A stretch of 16,238 nt of DNA from an uncultured Collinsella sp. (GCA_900757235.1 CAAENB010000078.1:1-16238); one strand, 5' to 3'; counted from the first letter of the stretch, positions 6,390-15,020 are shown. Made by a program: numbers and translations. The notes: a model not told the origin generated them from the sequence alone.

Positions 6390-7277
6390 CTACCAGCTCA
6401 GCAGCTCGTAGCCGTCCTCGGTCACCACGAGCTGAACCTCGCACTGGGCCGAATCGCTGCCGTCCGTGGTGCGCACGCACCAACCGTCACCCTTGCTAAT
6501 CTTGATGTCGGGCGCTCCGGCGTTGACCATGGGCTCGATGGTAAAGACCATGCCCGGGGCCATGATGGTGTCCACATCGGGCGCCTCGGTGGTAAAGCCC
6601 ACAAACGGGTCCTCGTGGAACTCCTTACCGATGCCGTGTCCGCCGTACTCGCGCACCACGCTAAAGCCGGCGTCCTCGACGGTCTTTTGCACTGCCTCGG
6701 CCATAACGGACAACGGCAGCCATGGCTTGACGGCCGTCAGACCCGCCTCCACGCTGGCGCGGGTGACGTCGACCAGGCGCTGGCGCTCGGCCGAGACCTC
6801 GCCGATGCAGAACATACGGCTCGAGTCGCTAAAGTAGCCGTCCAAGATCGTGGAGCAGTCCACGTTGATGATGTCGCCCTCGTGCAGCACGTCCGTGTCA
6901 CAGGGGATGCCGTGGCAGACGACGTCGTTGATCGAGGTGCACACGCTTTTGGGGTAGCCCTCGTAGTTGAGGTCGGCCGGCGTGCCACCGTGCTCGACGG
7001 TGTAGTCGTAGATCATCTGGTCGATCTGGTTGGTGGTCATGCCTGCGGCGATATGCTCGCCCACATAATCGAGCACGCCCACGTTGATGGCGGCCGAGCG
7101 CTTAATGCCCTCGATATCGGCGGGCGTCTTGTAGAGCGTGCGGGGCAGAACCTCCCAGCCCTCTTCCCACAAGCGCTCGAGGCGCTCATCAAAGGCGCTA
7201 TGGCATTTCTTGTATTTCTTGCCGCTGCCGCACCAGCAAGCGTCGTTGCGGCCGGGCACGGGTCCTTTGTCATACAT
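6390..7277 (-). CDS. map: Type I methionine aminopeptidase with N-terminal SEC-C zinc motif
   Basis: Removes the initiator methionine from new proteins at the ribosome. The 295-residue protein carries a SEC-C zinc-binding motif at its N-terminus (CWCGSGKKYKKCH, 14-26) before the catalytic domain (about 45-295). All five metal ligands are present: Asp140, Asp151, His214 (GGHGIG), Glu248 (IEPM) and Glu280. Substrate-contact histidines His122 (VVCHGIP) and His221 (FHEDP) are also kept. After Glu280 the sequence is EVQL, where many type I enzymes have EHT, a small deviation. The SEC-C motif is known in a subset of bacterial enzymes and is thought to aid ribosome or protein contact. The start is set by GGAAG six bases upstream. 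Its own promoter and terminator indicate a single-gene unit. Confidence 0.95.
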   Translation of the reverse strand: MYDKGPVPGRNDACWCGSGKKYKKCHSAFDERLERLWEEGWEVLPRTLYKTPADIEGIKRSAAINVGVLDYVGEHIAAGMTTNQIDQMIYDYTVEHGGTPADLNYEGYPKSVCTSINDVVCHGIPCDTDVLHEGDIINVDCSTILDGYFSDSSRMFCIGEVSAERQRLVDVTRASVEAGLTAVKPWLPLSVMAEAVQKTVEDAGFSVVREYGGHGIGKEFHEDPFVGFTTEAPDVDTIMAPGMVFTIEPMVNAGAPDIKISKGDGWCVRTTDGSDSAQCEVQLVVTEDGYELLSW

Positions 7278-7302
7278 GGCTAACTTCCTTTCATTCGCAG
7301 CT

Positions 7303-7331
7303 AGTATAGCCCACCCACGCGTCCATAAAAG
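7303..7331 (-). promoter_or_regulatory. Promoter of the methionine aminopeptidase gene
   Basis: A near-consensus TATACT -10 box (7308-7303, minus strand) lies 17 bp after a weak CTTTTA -35 (7331-7326). The -35 touches the end of the 20-bp inverted repeat at 7330-7396, so that repeat could influence initiation. Confidence 0.5.
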
Positions 7332-7396
7332 TTGCGGTGATATAGTTCCGATTTAAGCGGTTTAACAGCACAAATAGGAACTATATCACCGCAACT
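7330..7396. repeat. Perfect 20-bp inverted repeat
   Basis: AGTTGCGGTGATATAGTTCC (7330-7349) and its exact reverse complement (7377-7396) flank a 27-base AT-rich loop containing TTTAAGCGGTTTAA. On the minus strand the hairpin is followed by TTTTAT, so it could end the radical SAM transcript, whose stop codon is 42 bases away. The long perfect arms and AT-rich middle are unlike the other terminators here, which suggests a mobile palindromic repeat or a regulator site. Confidence 0.85.
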
Positions 7397-7437
7397 GATG
7401 GGGCGGGATGGCGGGCACTAGCTGCTGCGTGGTTTTG

Positions 7438-8214
7438 TTAGTAGCTCACCTGGCAGGGGATGCCGAGGGCTTGGACGCGCGCGGCAATGGCGTCGAGCAC
7501 CTCGGGCGCTGCTTTGGCAAGGCCGGCGACCGGTGTCTCGCGCGCCACCGTGTAGATGGTCGCTTCTTGCGGGCGAATGCGCTCAAGCGCCGCGAGCCAG
7601 GGGGCAACGTACTCCTCGCCGGTGTTGTCGATGGGCTTGCCCTGATACTCGCCGGTCAAAAAGATCGTCTGGATAATAACGTGACCGTCAAAGCTTGCGA
7701 ACGTCTCGATCTGGTGCTCGACGTTGTAGGGGCCAACAGGCTGGTCGAGCAGCTGGATAAACGCCGGGTCGACGGTATCGAGCTTAAGAATGTTGTCGTC
7801 GACCATCATGAGCGCGTCGTGCACCTCGGGGCGGTCGGCGCGTGTGCCGTTGGAGAGCACAGCGATCTTGGAGCTTGGGGCAAGCTTGTCGCGCAGCGCG
7901 ACGACGCCGGCGATGGCCTGTGGAAACTCCGGTGCGGCGGTGGGCTCGCCGTTGCCTGCGAAGGTGATTACATCGGGGAGCTCGCCCTCGGCTGCCATCT
8001 CGCGCAGCTTTGCCTCGAGCGCGTCGAGTACCACGGCAGCTGTGTTGTACGGCTCATGGCAGGGGCGCTCGGCGTTGAGGCCGTTCTCGCAGTAGATGCA
8101 GTCGAATGTGCAGATTTTGCCGCTGGTCGGCATCATGTTGACGCCGAGCGAGAGACCAAGGCGACGGCTGCGAACGGGCCCAAAGATGGGGCTGGCATTC
8201 AAAAACGTAGACAT
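7438..8214 (-). CDS. Radical SAM protein (COG0731-like Fe-S oxidoreductase)
   Basis: A 258-residue radical S-adenosylmethionine enzyme. The cluster-binding motif CTFDCIYC gives Cys35, Cys39 and Cys42 (CX3CX2C), and GNGEPT (88-92 region) is the usual SAM-contact motif. The RSRRLGLSLGVNMMP stretch (15-29) before the cluster is typical of the Wyosine-related/COG0731 group. The reaction is unknown and no partner gene is adjacent. The open frame continues far upstream, antisense to the hydrolase gene. Two in-frame ATGs (8220, 8214) follow GAGGAG. The second is chosen because it lies nine bases from it, the first only three. Confidence 0.85.
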   Translation of the reverse strand: MSTFLNASPIFGPVRSRRLGLSLGVNMMPTSGKICTFDCIYCENGLNAERPCHEPYNTAAVVLDALEAKLREMAAEGELPDVITFAGNGEPTAAPEFPQAIAGVVALRDKLAPSSKIAVLSNGTRADRPEVHDALMMVDDNILKLDTVDPAFIQLLDQPVGPYNVEHQIETFASFDGHVIIQTIFLTGEYQGKPIDNTGEEYVAPWLAALERIRPQEATIYTVARETPVAGLAKAAPEVLDAIAARVQALGIPCQVSY

Positions 8215-8350
8215 AGGCATATGCTCCTCAAGACAATTGTGCCTAAGCATAGCATCGGCTCCAAAGCAAGGTGCGGGCTCTTGCTTTACTAGTTTCGTTT
8301 TTTCACGTCGCTCATGATGCCGGGCCATGAAAAGCCTCGGGTCGGGTACA

Positions 8351-8364
8351 GTTAATCTGTTAAC
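8351..8364. promoter_or_regulatory. Possible operator palindrome upstream of the alpha/beta hydrolase
   Basis: GTTAA (8351-8355) and TTAAC (8360-8364) form an inverted repeat around four bases, in the 225-base divergent gap between the radical SAM and hydrolase genes. The size suits a dimeric repressor, but no clear -35/-10 pair was found next to it and short AT palindromes arise by chance. Confidence 0.25.
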
Positions 8365-8439
8365 AAGGCGTAAGGCAATGCGGGTCCATCCAACCGTACT
8401 GACGTGCAACTGGATGGGCATTGATGATGGGGGCACAAC

Positions 8440-9237
8440 ATGGATTTTACAGTCGAGAGTGCGGGCACCACGATTGCCTGTCGCGAATATGCCGGCCCGG
8501 ATGTGTCGCCTGATACTCCTGCTTTGGTGTGCGTGCACGGCGCTTGTGTCGACGGCACATTTTTCGACGGCATCGCTTGTGAGCTCAGCCGCAACTACCG
8601 CGTAATTGCCTACGACCGCCGCGGCTGTGGTGGCAGCAGCGATGCGGCAGACGGCAGCTATGATCTTGCCGCTCAGGCCGCCGATCTGCAAGCCGTGATC
8701 GAACACGTTGGCGCTCCGACAAATGTGCTTGCGCACAGCGCCGGTACGTTGGTGGCGCTGGAGCTTCTTCGTACCGAACCCCATCTCGTCGACCGTGCGA
8801 TTCTGCATGAGCCGGCTGTGTCGGCCGAAGGCGTCGGCATGGGCGCAGCTCCGGTTTTGCTCGATATGATTGCGGCTGGAAAGGTTTCAAGGGCGCTCCG
8901 GCTTTTCTTGGGAGCCCTCGGCGATATGGACCCCGAGGCTCCTGGAACGACCGAAGCGGAAGCCAAGCATGCCCTGCGCAACGGCCGCAGTTTCATGGCA
9001 AACGAATACGGGATTACTATGACCTGCGTTCCCGATTGGGATAGCGTTCGCGCGTCAAAAACGGTGGCCGCCGTGCTCCTGGGCGAGCTCTCGATTGGCA
9101 CGCCCCGCGAGGCTGGTACGCGAGCGGCTGCCGAATATCTCGATTGCCCCCTCGTAACGGTTCCTGGCGCGCACAACGGCCTGCGCGATCGCCCGGCAGC
9201 GGCTGCCCGGGCTGTCCGTGGCATCCTGGGGCTCTAA
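8440..9237 (+). CDS. Alpha/beta hydrolase
   Basis: A 265-residue cytoplasmic hydrolase (no signal peptide) of unknown substrate. Motifs of the fold: CVHGAC (31-36, oxyanion hole), YDRRGCGGSS (58-67), nucleophile elbow AHSAG with Ser100, and catalytic His245 in PGAHNG. The acid is probably Glu216 (LLGELS), where Asp is usual. The first elbow residue is Ala rather than Gly, a common variant. The ATG at 8440 follows GATGGGGGC. The 211 bases after the stop show no convincing terminator, so some read-through into the signalling operon is possible, although that operon has its own ribosome site and a long leader. Confidence 0.85.
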   Translation: MDFTVESAGTTIACREYAGPDVSPDTPALVCVHGACVDGTFFDGIACELSRNYRVIAYDRRGCGGSSDAADGSYDLAAQAADLQAVIEHVGAPTNVLAHSAGTLVALELLRTEPHLVDRAILHEPAVSAEGVGMGAAPVLLDMIAAGKVSRALRLFLGALGDMDPEAPGTTEAEAKHALRNGRSFMANEYGITMTCVPDWDSVRASKTVAAVLLGELSIGTPREAGTRAAAEYLDCPLVTVPGAHNGLRDRPAAAARAVRGILGL

Positions 9238-9381
9238 CACCCGCAATGGCCAAAGCAGGCTTCACCCGCAAACGTTTCGGCCGTGTTAACAAATGTGCTC
9301 AAAACCTCACGTCTGCGACTTCAATTGTGCCGCCTGCCAACTCATAAAAATGTAACAGCATTCACGTACTTACCTGCATCG

Positions 9382-9399
9382 ACAAGGTGTTACCCTTGT
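9382..9399. promoter_or_regulatory. Possible operator upstream of the signalling operon
   Basis: ACAAGG (9382-9387) and CCTTGT (9394-9399) form an inverted repeat with a 6-base spacer about 50 bases before the start codon of the GGDEF/HD-GYP gene, overlapping the expected promoter position. No confident -35/-10 pair and no c-di-GMP riboswitch pattern was recognised in this 211-base gap. Confidence 0.25.
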
Positions 9400-9448
9400 A
9401 GCATTTGGAACCCACCGCTACCATGCGAAACTATCGAAAGGGCCCCAT

Positions 9449-11329
9449 ATGCTCAATAATCACGAGGTCAATCTAACCGACGAGGAGGCTGCCGCTGAGG
9501 TCGCCCGCGTCGCGAAGACCTACCCCGTGGTGCGTTTGCTGTCGGCCGATCAGATTAAGAGCGAGCCTAACTGCCTGCTCGCCGGCGATCGGTGTCCTTG
9601 TTTGCGCCAGTCGAGTCTTGAGGCTTTGGCAGACTCCGATGAGGTGTCGGAGCAACTGCTCAATGATGGTACCGAGTACCGCGCTCGCCTGCGCCCTCTG
9701 AAGGTCGAGGGCGAGCCTCACGTCCTGCTGATGGTGCGTCCGATTGATGAGCAAGAGGCTGCAGAAGAGGACCTTGTCTACACCGACGTGCTGACGAGCG
9801 TGCGCAACCGCCGATATTACGAGGAAAAGCTCCGTAGCGCCCGCATGAAGGCCGGCGTGGCGGTGATCGACCTTGATGATTTTAGGGTCTTCAACGATAC
9901 GTGCGGCCGTCATGCCGGCGACCTTGCACTCGGTGCTGTGGCGACAGCCATACGCAGCGGAATTCGTTCGACTGACGAGCTTGTGCGCTATGGCTGCGAC
10001 AAGTTTGTGGTCGTCATGCCCAATATTCCCTCCGATGACTTCACCCGTCGCCTGCATCAGGTGTCCGATGCCGTTCATTCCACGATTATTCCGGGCCATG
10101 AGTACGTGAGCTTGACGGCATGTGTTGGTGGCGTTCGCATTCATGGCGAGACGGTCGATGAGGGCGTTGGCCGTGCTGTCCAATTATTGGGCCGCGCTAA
10201 GGCAAAAGCCGGTACGGTCGTGACCGATGCCGATTCCATCGAGGCCTTCCAAAGCGAAAAGCCTTTGGTGCTTATTGTCGATGACTCCGAGATGAACCGA
10301 GCCATTCTCAACGAGATGCTCAAGGACGAGTATTGCATCCTCGAGGCCGACAACGGTCGTACAGCGCTCGACATGGTCGACCGCTATGGCGATGAGTTGT
10401 CGCTCGTGATGCTGGACATTGTCATGCCGGGCATAAGCGGCGTTGAGGTGCTGGCCGATCTGTCGCGCCGATCGGGTATCGACAATCTGCCTGTCATCAT
10501 GATTTCGAGCGAAGATTCCGATGATATGGTTCTGCGCGCGTATGAGCTGGGCGCCTCGGACTATATCAGCCGTCCATTTGACTCCCGTGTCGTACGCCGC
10601 CGTGTAAGCAACACTATCCGCCTATACGCCAAACAGCGCCGCCTGACGAGCCTGCTGTCCCAGCAGTACAACGAGCGCGTCAAGAACAGTCGTATGCTCA
10701 TCGACATCATGGCTGGCATCATGGAGCTTCGCAATGGCGAGAGCGGCAGGCACGTTACGAATATCGAAAAGCTGACCGAGCTGCTGCTGGACTGTCTGGT
10801 CCAGCGTAGCGACACCATCTCCCTCGACAATGAGGAGCGCTCCACGATTGCCTTGGCTTCGGCGCTGCACGATATCGGCAAGATGTCGGTTGACGATGCG
10901 ATCCTCAACAAACCCGGGCGTCTTACGCCCGAGGAGTTCGAGATTATGAAGACGCATACCACGATCGGCGCCGACATGTTGCTTGAGCTGGGCCGTCATC
11001 ACGTCGGCAATGCGCTTATGGAATATGCGTACCAGATTGCGCGTTGGCATCACGAGCGCTGGGATGGCAGGGGTTATCCCGATGGCCTTAAGGGCGACGA
11101 AATTCCCATTGCCGCACAGGTGGTCTCGGTGGCCGATGTGTACGATGCTCTGACGAGCGTGCGCGTGTACAAGGACGCTATCCCGCACAAGGAGGCGATC
11201 CAGATGATTCTGGACGGTAAGTGCGGCACCTTTAACCCGCTGTTGCTCGACTGCCTGCTCGAGGTGCAAGACCGTATTGCCGAGACGTTGGCACGCCCCG
11301 CCGATATCGCCGCGTTTCCCACGATTTAG
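9449..11329 (+). CDS. GGDEF(degenerate)-REC-HD-GYP signalling protein
   Basis: A 626-residue soluble protein for cyclic-di-GMP signalling. Order: a small N-terminal region with Cys42, Cys49 and Cys51 (1-100), a GGDEF domain (about 108-262), a response-regulator receiver (about 272-392) and an HD-GYP phosphodiesterase (about 412-620). The cyclase motif is GCDKF (182-186), so synthesis is doubtful, but the inhibitory RxxD site (Arg173-Asp176) is at the right place five residues before. The receiver keeps Asp278-Asp279, phospho-acceptor Asp323 and Ser353/Ser354, with Arg375 in place of the switch lysine. The HD-GYP keeps His435, His474-Asp475, His503, His534/His535, Asp563 and GYP (542-544), so c-di-GMP hydrolysis is expected. 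AAAGGG six bases upstream supports the ATG. It is co-transcribed with the HPt gene. Confidence 0.9.
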   Translation: MLNNHEVNLTDEEAAAEVARVAKTYPVVRLLSADQIKSEPNCLLAGDRCPCLRQSSLEALADSDEVSEQLLNDGTEYRARLRPLKVEGEPHVLLMVRPIDEQEAAEEDLVYTDVLTSVRNRRYYEEKLRSARMKAGVAVIDLDDFRVFNDTCGRHAGDLALGAVATAIRSGIRSTDELVRYGCDKFVVVMPNIPSDDFTRRLHQVSDAVHSTIIPGHEYVSLTACVGGVRIHGETVDEGVGRAVQLLGRAKAKAGTVVTDADSIEAFQSEKPLVLIVDDSEMNRAILNEMLKDEYCILEADNGRTALDMVDRYGDELSLVMLDIVMPGISGVEVLADLSRRSGIDNLPVIMISSEDSDDMVLRAYELGASDYISRPFDSRVVRRRVSNTIRLYAKQRRLTSLLSQQYNERVKNSRMLIDIMAGIMELRNGESGRHVTNIEKLTELLLDCLVQRSDTISLDNEERSTIALASALHDIGKMSVDDAILNKPGRLTPEEFEIMKTHTTIGADMLLELGRHHVGNALMEYAYQIARWHHERWDGRGYPDGLKGDEIPIAAQVVSVADVYDALTSVRVYKDAIPHKEAIQMILDGKCGTFNPLLLDCLLEVQDRIAETLARPADIAAFPTI

Positions 11330-11353
11330 TTTGACCAAAGGAGTTTTTAATCC

Positions 11354-11710
11354 ATGATTTCCATGCGTGAGGCGTATGAGAAGATCGGCGCCAATTATGA
11401 TGACGCGTGCGCTCGGCTGATGGGCGAGGAAATGCTTGCCCGCTTTGCCCTCAAGTTTTTGGATGACGAGAGCATAGACAAGCTGGAGGCCGCCATGGCG
11501 GCGGGAGACGCCAAGAGTGCGTTTATGGCAGCGCATACGCTCAAGGGCGTGAGTCAGAATCTGGGATTCGATAATCTGTACGAGCCTGCGGTCGTGGTGA
11601 CCGAAGCGCTGCGTGGCGCTGATGCCGTTGACGGCGCTCGCGAGGGAATGCATGCGCTGCAGCAGCAATATGCGGCTACGATGTCGGCCCTGCGCGAGGT
11701 GGCTGAATAA
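11354..11710 (+). CDS. HPt domain phosphotransfer protein
   Basis: A 118-residue stand-alone histidine phosphotransfer protein. His61 in the AAHTLKGVSQNLG stretch (59-71) is the phosphorylatable residue of the four-helix HPt fold. It starts 24 bases after the GGDEF-REC-HD-GYP gene with AAAGGAG ten bases before the ATG, so the two form an operon. Its receiver partner is most likely the REC domain of the upstream protein, which would link an unseen hybrid kinase to phosphodiesterase control. No kinase gene lies in the window. Confidence 0.88.
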   Translation: MISMREAYEKIGANYDDACARLMGEEMLARFALKFLDDESIDKLEAAMAAGDAKSAFMAAHTLKGVSQNLGFDNLYEPAVVVTEALRGADAVDGAREGMHALQQQYAATMSALREVAE

Positions 11711-11753
11711 GAGCTTGCGAGCCTAGGGCTACGTGCCCCGGCCACATATAGGT

Positions 11754-11798
11754 AAAAGGGCGCCCCGTCGGACCATGTGGCCGGCGGGGCGCCCTTTT
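11754..11798. terminator. Bidirectional terminator between convergent operons
   Basis: AAAAGGGCGCCCCG (11754-11767) and CGGGGCGCCCTTTT (11785-11798) are perfect reverse complements, so the hairpin ends in a U-run on both strands. It serves the HPt operon (plus) and the transporter operon (minus, stop 20 bases away). A nearby CCCCGGCCACAT (11736-11747) can compete by pairing with ATGTGGCC (11775-11782). Confidence 0.92.
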
Positions 11799-11817
11799 GT
11801 GTTGTGCTGTCCGTGAA

Positions 11818-12627
11818 CTAACGGGCCTGCTTGACCTTTGCCGCTGCCTCGACAAACGACTTCCACAGGTTAAAGTCGGTCTCGAGCGTCTTCCACGTGT
11901 ACTCGGGATGCCATTGCACGCCCAAGCAGAATGGCTGGCCTTCGACCTCGATGCACTCGGGAACGCCGTCGGTTGCCTTGGCGACCAAACGCGTGCTCTT
12001 ACCCAGACGATCGACGCAGCAGTGGTGTGCGGAGTTGGTCTGGATCAGCCTGTGCCCGCCAAGCGCGCGCTCCAGCAGCGAGCCCGGCACGACCTCGACG
12101 GGATGCACGGGGTCGTTGAGCACGTGGGTATGGCGCCACTGCGTGCGGCCCTCGCGAGCGCCCAGGCTCGGCACGTCCATGCACAGGGTGCCGCCAGTGG
12201 CGACGTTGAGCAACTGCGTGCCACGGCAGGTGGTAAAGAGCGGCTTTTTGGCGCGGAGTACCTCGCCGACCAGCTTAAACTCAAAGCTATCGCGGATCTC
12301 GCAGCAGAGGGTGGGGTCGTAGGGTCGATCATCGCCCCAGCGTTTGGGGTTGACATCCGGGCCGCCGGGAATAGCGATACCGTCGGCGATATCGACGTAA
12401 TGGCGGATGACCTCAATGTCCTCGGTGATGGACATCTGCAGCGGCAGGCCGCCGGCGGCAAGGATGGCATCGACAAAGACACTTGCGATTTCCTCGTTGG
12501 GGGAGAGCGTCTCGCTTAAAAACGGCTTCGCCTCTTCCCAGCGCGGCGCGACGAGGATGAGCGGGCGGTCGGCGGGATCGACGTCGACGTGCGGGGTGTA
12601 TGACGATGAAGTGCGAGTTCCGATCAT
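11818..12627 (-). CDS. Class I glutamine amidotransferase, gamma-glutamyl-GABA hydrolase type (peptidase C26)
   Basis: Predicted cytoplasmic hydrolase of gamma-glutamyl amide bonds, related to PuuD. The 269-residue protein shows PGGPDVNP (87-94), the nucleophile Cys134 in TTCRGTQ, NVATGGTL (141-148) and the His240/Glu242 pair in QWHPEY. The whole triad is intact. It is the last gene of the transporter operon, 52 bases after the ATPase gene, so it may split gamma-glutamyl compounds brought in by that importer. No good Shine-Dalgarno is visible before the only plausible start (ATG at 12627; next Met at residue 65), so translation may be weak. PuuD function itself is unproven; a peptidoglycan- or folate-related gamma-glutamyl substrate is possible. 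Confidence 0.85.
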   Translation of the reverse strand: MIGTRTSSSYTPHVDVDPADRPLILVAPRWEEAKPFLSETLSPNEEIASVFVDAILAAGGLPLQMSITEDIEVIRHYVDIADGIAIPGGPDVNPKRWGDDRPYDPTLCCEIRDSFEFKLVGEVLRAKKPLFTTCRGTQLLNVATGGTLCMDVPSLGAREGRTQWRHTHVLNDPVHPVEVVPGSLLERALGGHRLIQTNSAHHCCVDRLGKSTRLVAKATDGVPECIEVEGQPFCLGVQWHPEYTWKTLETDFNLWKSFVEAAAKVKQAR

Positions 12628-12679
12628 AGGTGTTGCTTTCGAGTTTGGATGGTCATGGCGAGCAGATATGGCAATTGGG

Positions 12680-13444
<765 letters not shown>

Positions 13445-13480
13445 GGTGCTCGGCTCCTTATGACTCGAAATGGTAAAGCG

Positions 13481-14314
13481 TTAGCGGATGATGGTCGCGC
13501 CGGTCTTGTGCGAAACATAGACAGCGGCCTTGTTGATCGCGACGTTGATGAGGATATAGATGACCGCGATGACCAGGTAGACCGACACGAGGGCGTCGTA
13601 GTTGGTAATGAGTACGCGGGCGTTTTGCATGAGGTCGGGGTAGCTCACCACGTAGGCGACAGTGGTGTCTTTGACTACGACCACAAGCTGCGAAATCAAC
13701 GACGGAATGATAAAGCGAATCGCCTGTGGCAGCACGATTTTAAAGGTGATTTTGGCCTTGGAGAGACCGAGCGCCTGGGCTGCCTCGACCTGACCGCGCG
13801 GCACGGCGTTGACGCCGGCGCGGAAGATCTCGGCCAGTACGCCGGCTGCAGCGAGCGCGACGGGAAGCGTGAGCATCCAAAACGACGGCAGCGCGATCTT
13901 GTACTGGGGCAGTACCAAAAAGAAGAAGTAGATGAACAGAAGGCTCGGCACGCCACGGAAGAAATCGGTGAGTACGCGGCAGACCAGTTGCAGCGGCTTA
14001 ATGTCGCTCGTGCGGCCGAGCATGAGGGCGAGGCCCAGCACCAGCGCGATGGCGCCTGCGGTGAGCGCGACCTTTACCGTGCCCTCAAAACCGGCAAGCA
14101 GGAACTTCCAGGTGGTGAGGTGCGTAAAGAAATACCAATAGTGGACCGAAAGCTGGCCGGTCACATAAAAGCGCTGTAGTACCAGGACGACGAGCGCGGC
14201 GACGGCAACAAGCGAGATGGCGGTGCCGATGCGAATCTTGGCGCGCATCTTGGGGCCGGGAGCCTCGTAGAGCGCATCGCGCATGGTGAGTGCGGAGGTG
14301 GAGTGCTTGCTCAT
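13481..14314 (-). CDS. Polar amino-acid ABC transporter permease (second)
   Basis: A 277-residue membrane subunit. It has an extended N-terminal part with a first membrane helix (about 28-48), helices around 79-99, 118-136, 146-165, 203-222 and 242-262, and the cytoplasmic EAA loop that docks the ATPase (EAAQALGLSKAKITFKI, 178-194). The longer N-terminus is like GluD of the actinobacterial glutamate importer. Its ATG overlaps the stop of the first permease gene by four bases, implying coupled translation and a heterodimeric pore. Confidence 0.92.
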   Translation of the reverse strand: MSKHSTSALTMRDALYEAPGPKMRAKIRIGTAISLVAVAALVVLVLQRFYVTGQLSVHYWYFFTHLTTWKFLLAGFEGTVKVALTAGAIALVLGLALMLGRTSDIKPLQLVCRVLTDFFRGVPSLLFIYFFFLVLPQYKIALPSFWMLTLPVALAAAGVLAEIFRAGVNAVPRGQVEAAQALGLSKAKITFKIVLPQAIRFIIPSLISQLVVVVKDTTVAYVVSYPDLMQNARVLITNYDALVSVYLVIAVIYILINVAINKAAVYVSHKTGATIIR

Positions 14315-14970
14315 CGGAGGATCCTCACCTTCTTATCGATATAGTTGCCAATGTGGCTCACCACAAAGGCCGTGCCCAGGTAGCCGAGCGCCGAGATAAA
14401 GAACGCGGCGACGCCGCCGAGCGAGCGCGTGTTGATGTAGCTCACCACGCCGGTGAGCTCCTGCGGTTTAAGCGGCACCTGACTGCCGAGCGCGGTGGTG
14501 AGCATGACGGCGATAAAGAGGTTGGTCATGGGCAGCACGCTCGAGCGCAGCGCCTGCGGAATCACGATCTTGGCGAGGATACGGCTGAAGCTCATGCCCA
14601 GCGAGCGGGCGGCTTCCACCTGGCCGACACCGACGGTGTTGATGCCGCTCATAAAGTTCTCGGAGCCAAAGGCAGAACCCAAGAGCACTGTGGCGACGAT
14701 GACGCAGGTGCGGTAGGGCAGGACGACCTTGAGCGGGGGCAGCGCATAGACGACGATAATGAGCAGCGCGATGCCGGGGATGTTGCGGAAGACCTGGACA
14801 TACAGGTCGCCAAAGACGCGCAGCGGCTTGAGCGGCGACACGCGCATCACGGTGACGGCGACGGCCAGCACCATGGCGATGGCAAACGACTCAAGCGTCA
14901 TGCCCCAGGTTGCTAGCAGCGCGTCGATATAGTTCTGGCCATAGAGCGACCAGAGCTCGGAGAGACTCAT
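14311..14970 (-). CDS. Polar amino-acid ABC transporter permease (first)
   Basis: A 219-residue membrane subunit of the HisM/GluC type. Membrane helices lie around 17-42, 62-79, 84-104, 146-160 and 186-206. The EAA loop is EAARSLGMSFSRILAKI (120-136). FRNIPGI (61-67) is the typical FRGxP-like motif before the second helix. GGGAGGTCC lies before the ATG. It forms the pore with the second permease and follows the binding-protein gene after a hairpin. Confidence 0.92.
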   Translation of the reverse strand: MSLSELWSLYGQNYIDALLATWGMTLESFAIAMVLAVAVTVMRVSPLKPLRVFGDLYVQVFRNIPGIALLIIVVYALPPLKVVLPYRTCVIVATVLLGSAFGSENFMSGINTVGVGQVEAARSLGMSFSRILAKIVIPQALRSSVLPMTNLFIAVMLTTALGSQVPLKPQELTGVVSYINTRSLGGVAAFFISALGYLGTAFVVSHIGNYIDKKVRILR

Positions 14971-14994
14971 GCGGACCTCCCGCCGGTAAGGAAA

Positions 14995-15020
14995 GGGGCT
15001 CCCGTGTGTACGGAAGCCCC
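14995..15020 (-). terminator. Intercistronic hairpin between binding protein and permease genes
   Basis: On the minus strand GGGGCT (15020-15015) pairs with AGCCCC (15000-14995), and CCG/CGG pairs inside it after one mismatch. Only a short TTT follows. In solute-importer operons such hairpins often act as a leaky terminator or 3'-end stabiliser that gives more binding protein than membrane subunits; this function is inferred. Confidence 0.6.

Noticed and set aside
6348..7283. 311-codon plus-strand frame opposite the methionine aminopeptidase
   Set aside because: Pure antisense shadow; the minus strand has all metal ligands, promoter and terminator.
8215..8808. Upstream extension of the radical SAM open frame
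   Set aside because: It runs antisense through the start of the alpha/beta hydrolase gene and lacks homology-like sequence; GAGGAG places the start at 8214.
9238..9448. Possible c-di-GMP riboswitch before the GGDEF/HD-GYP gene
   Set aside because: The conserved core and paired elements of the known c-di-GMP aptamers were not recognisable; only a short inverted repeat is present.
10622..11668. 348-codon minus-strand frame opposite the HD-GYP and HPt genes
   Set aside because: Shadow of two well-defined genes; no motif and no ribosome site.
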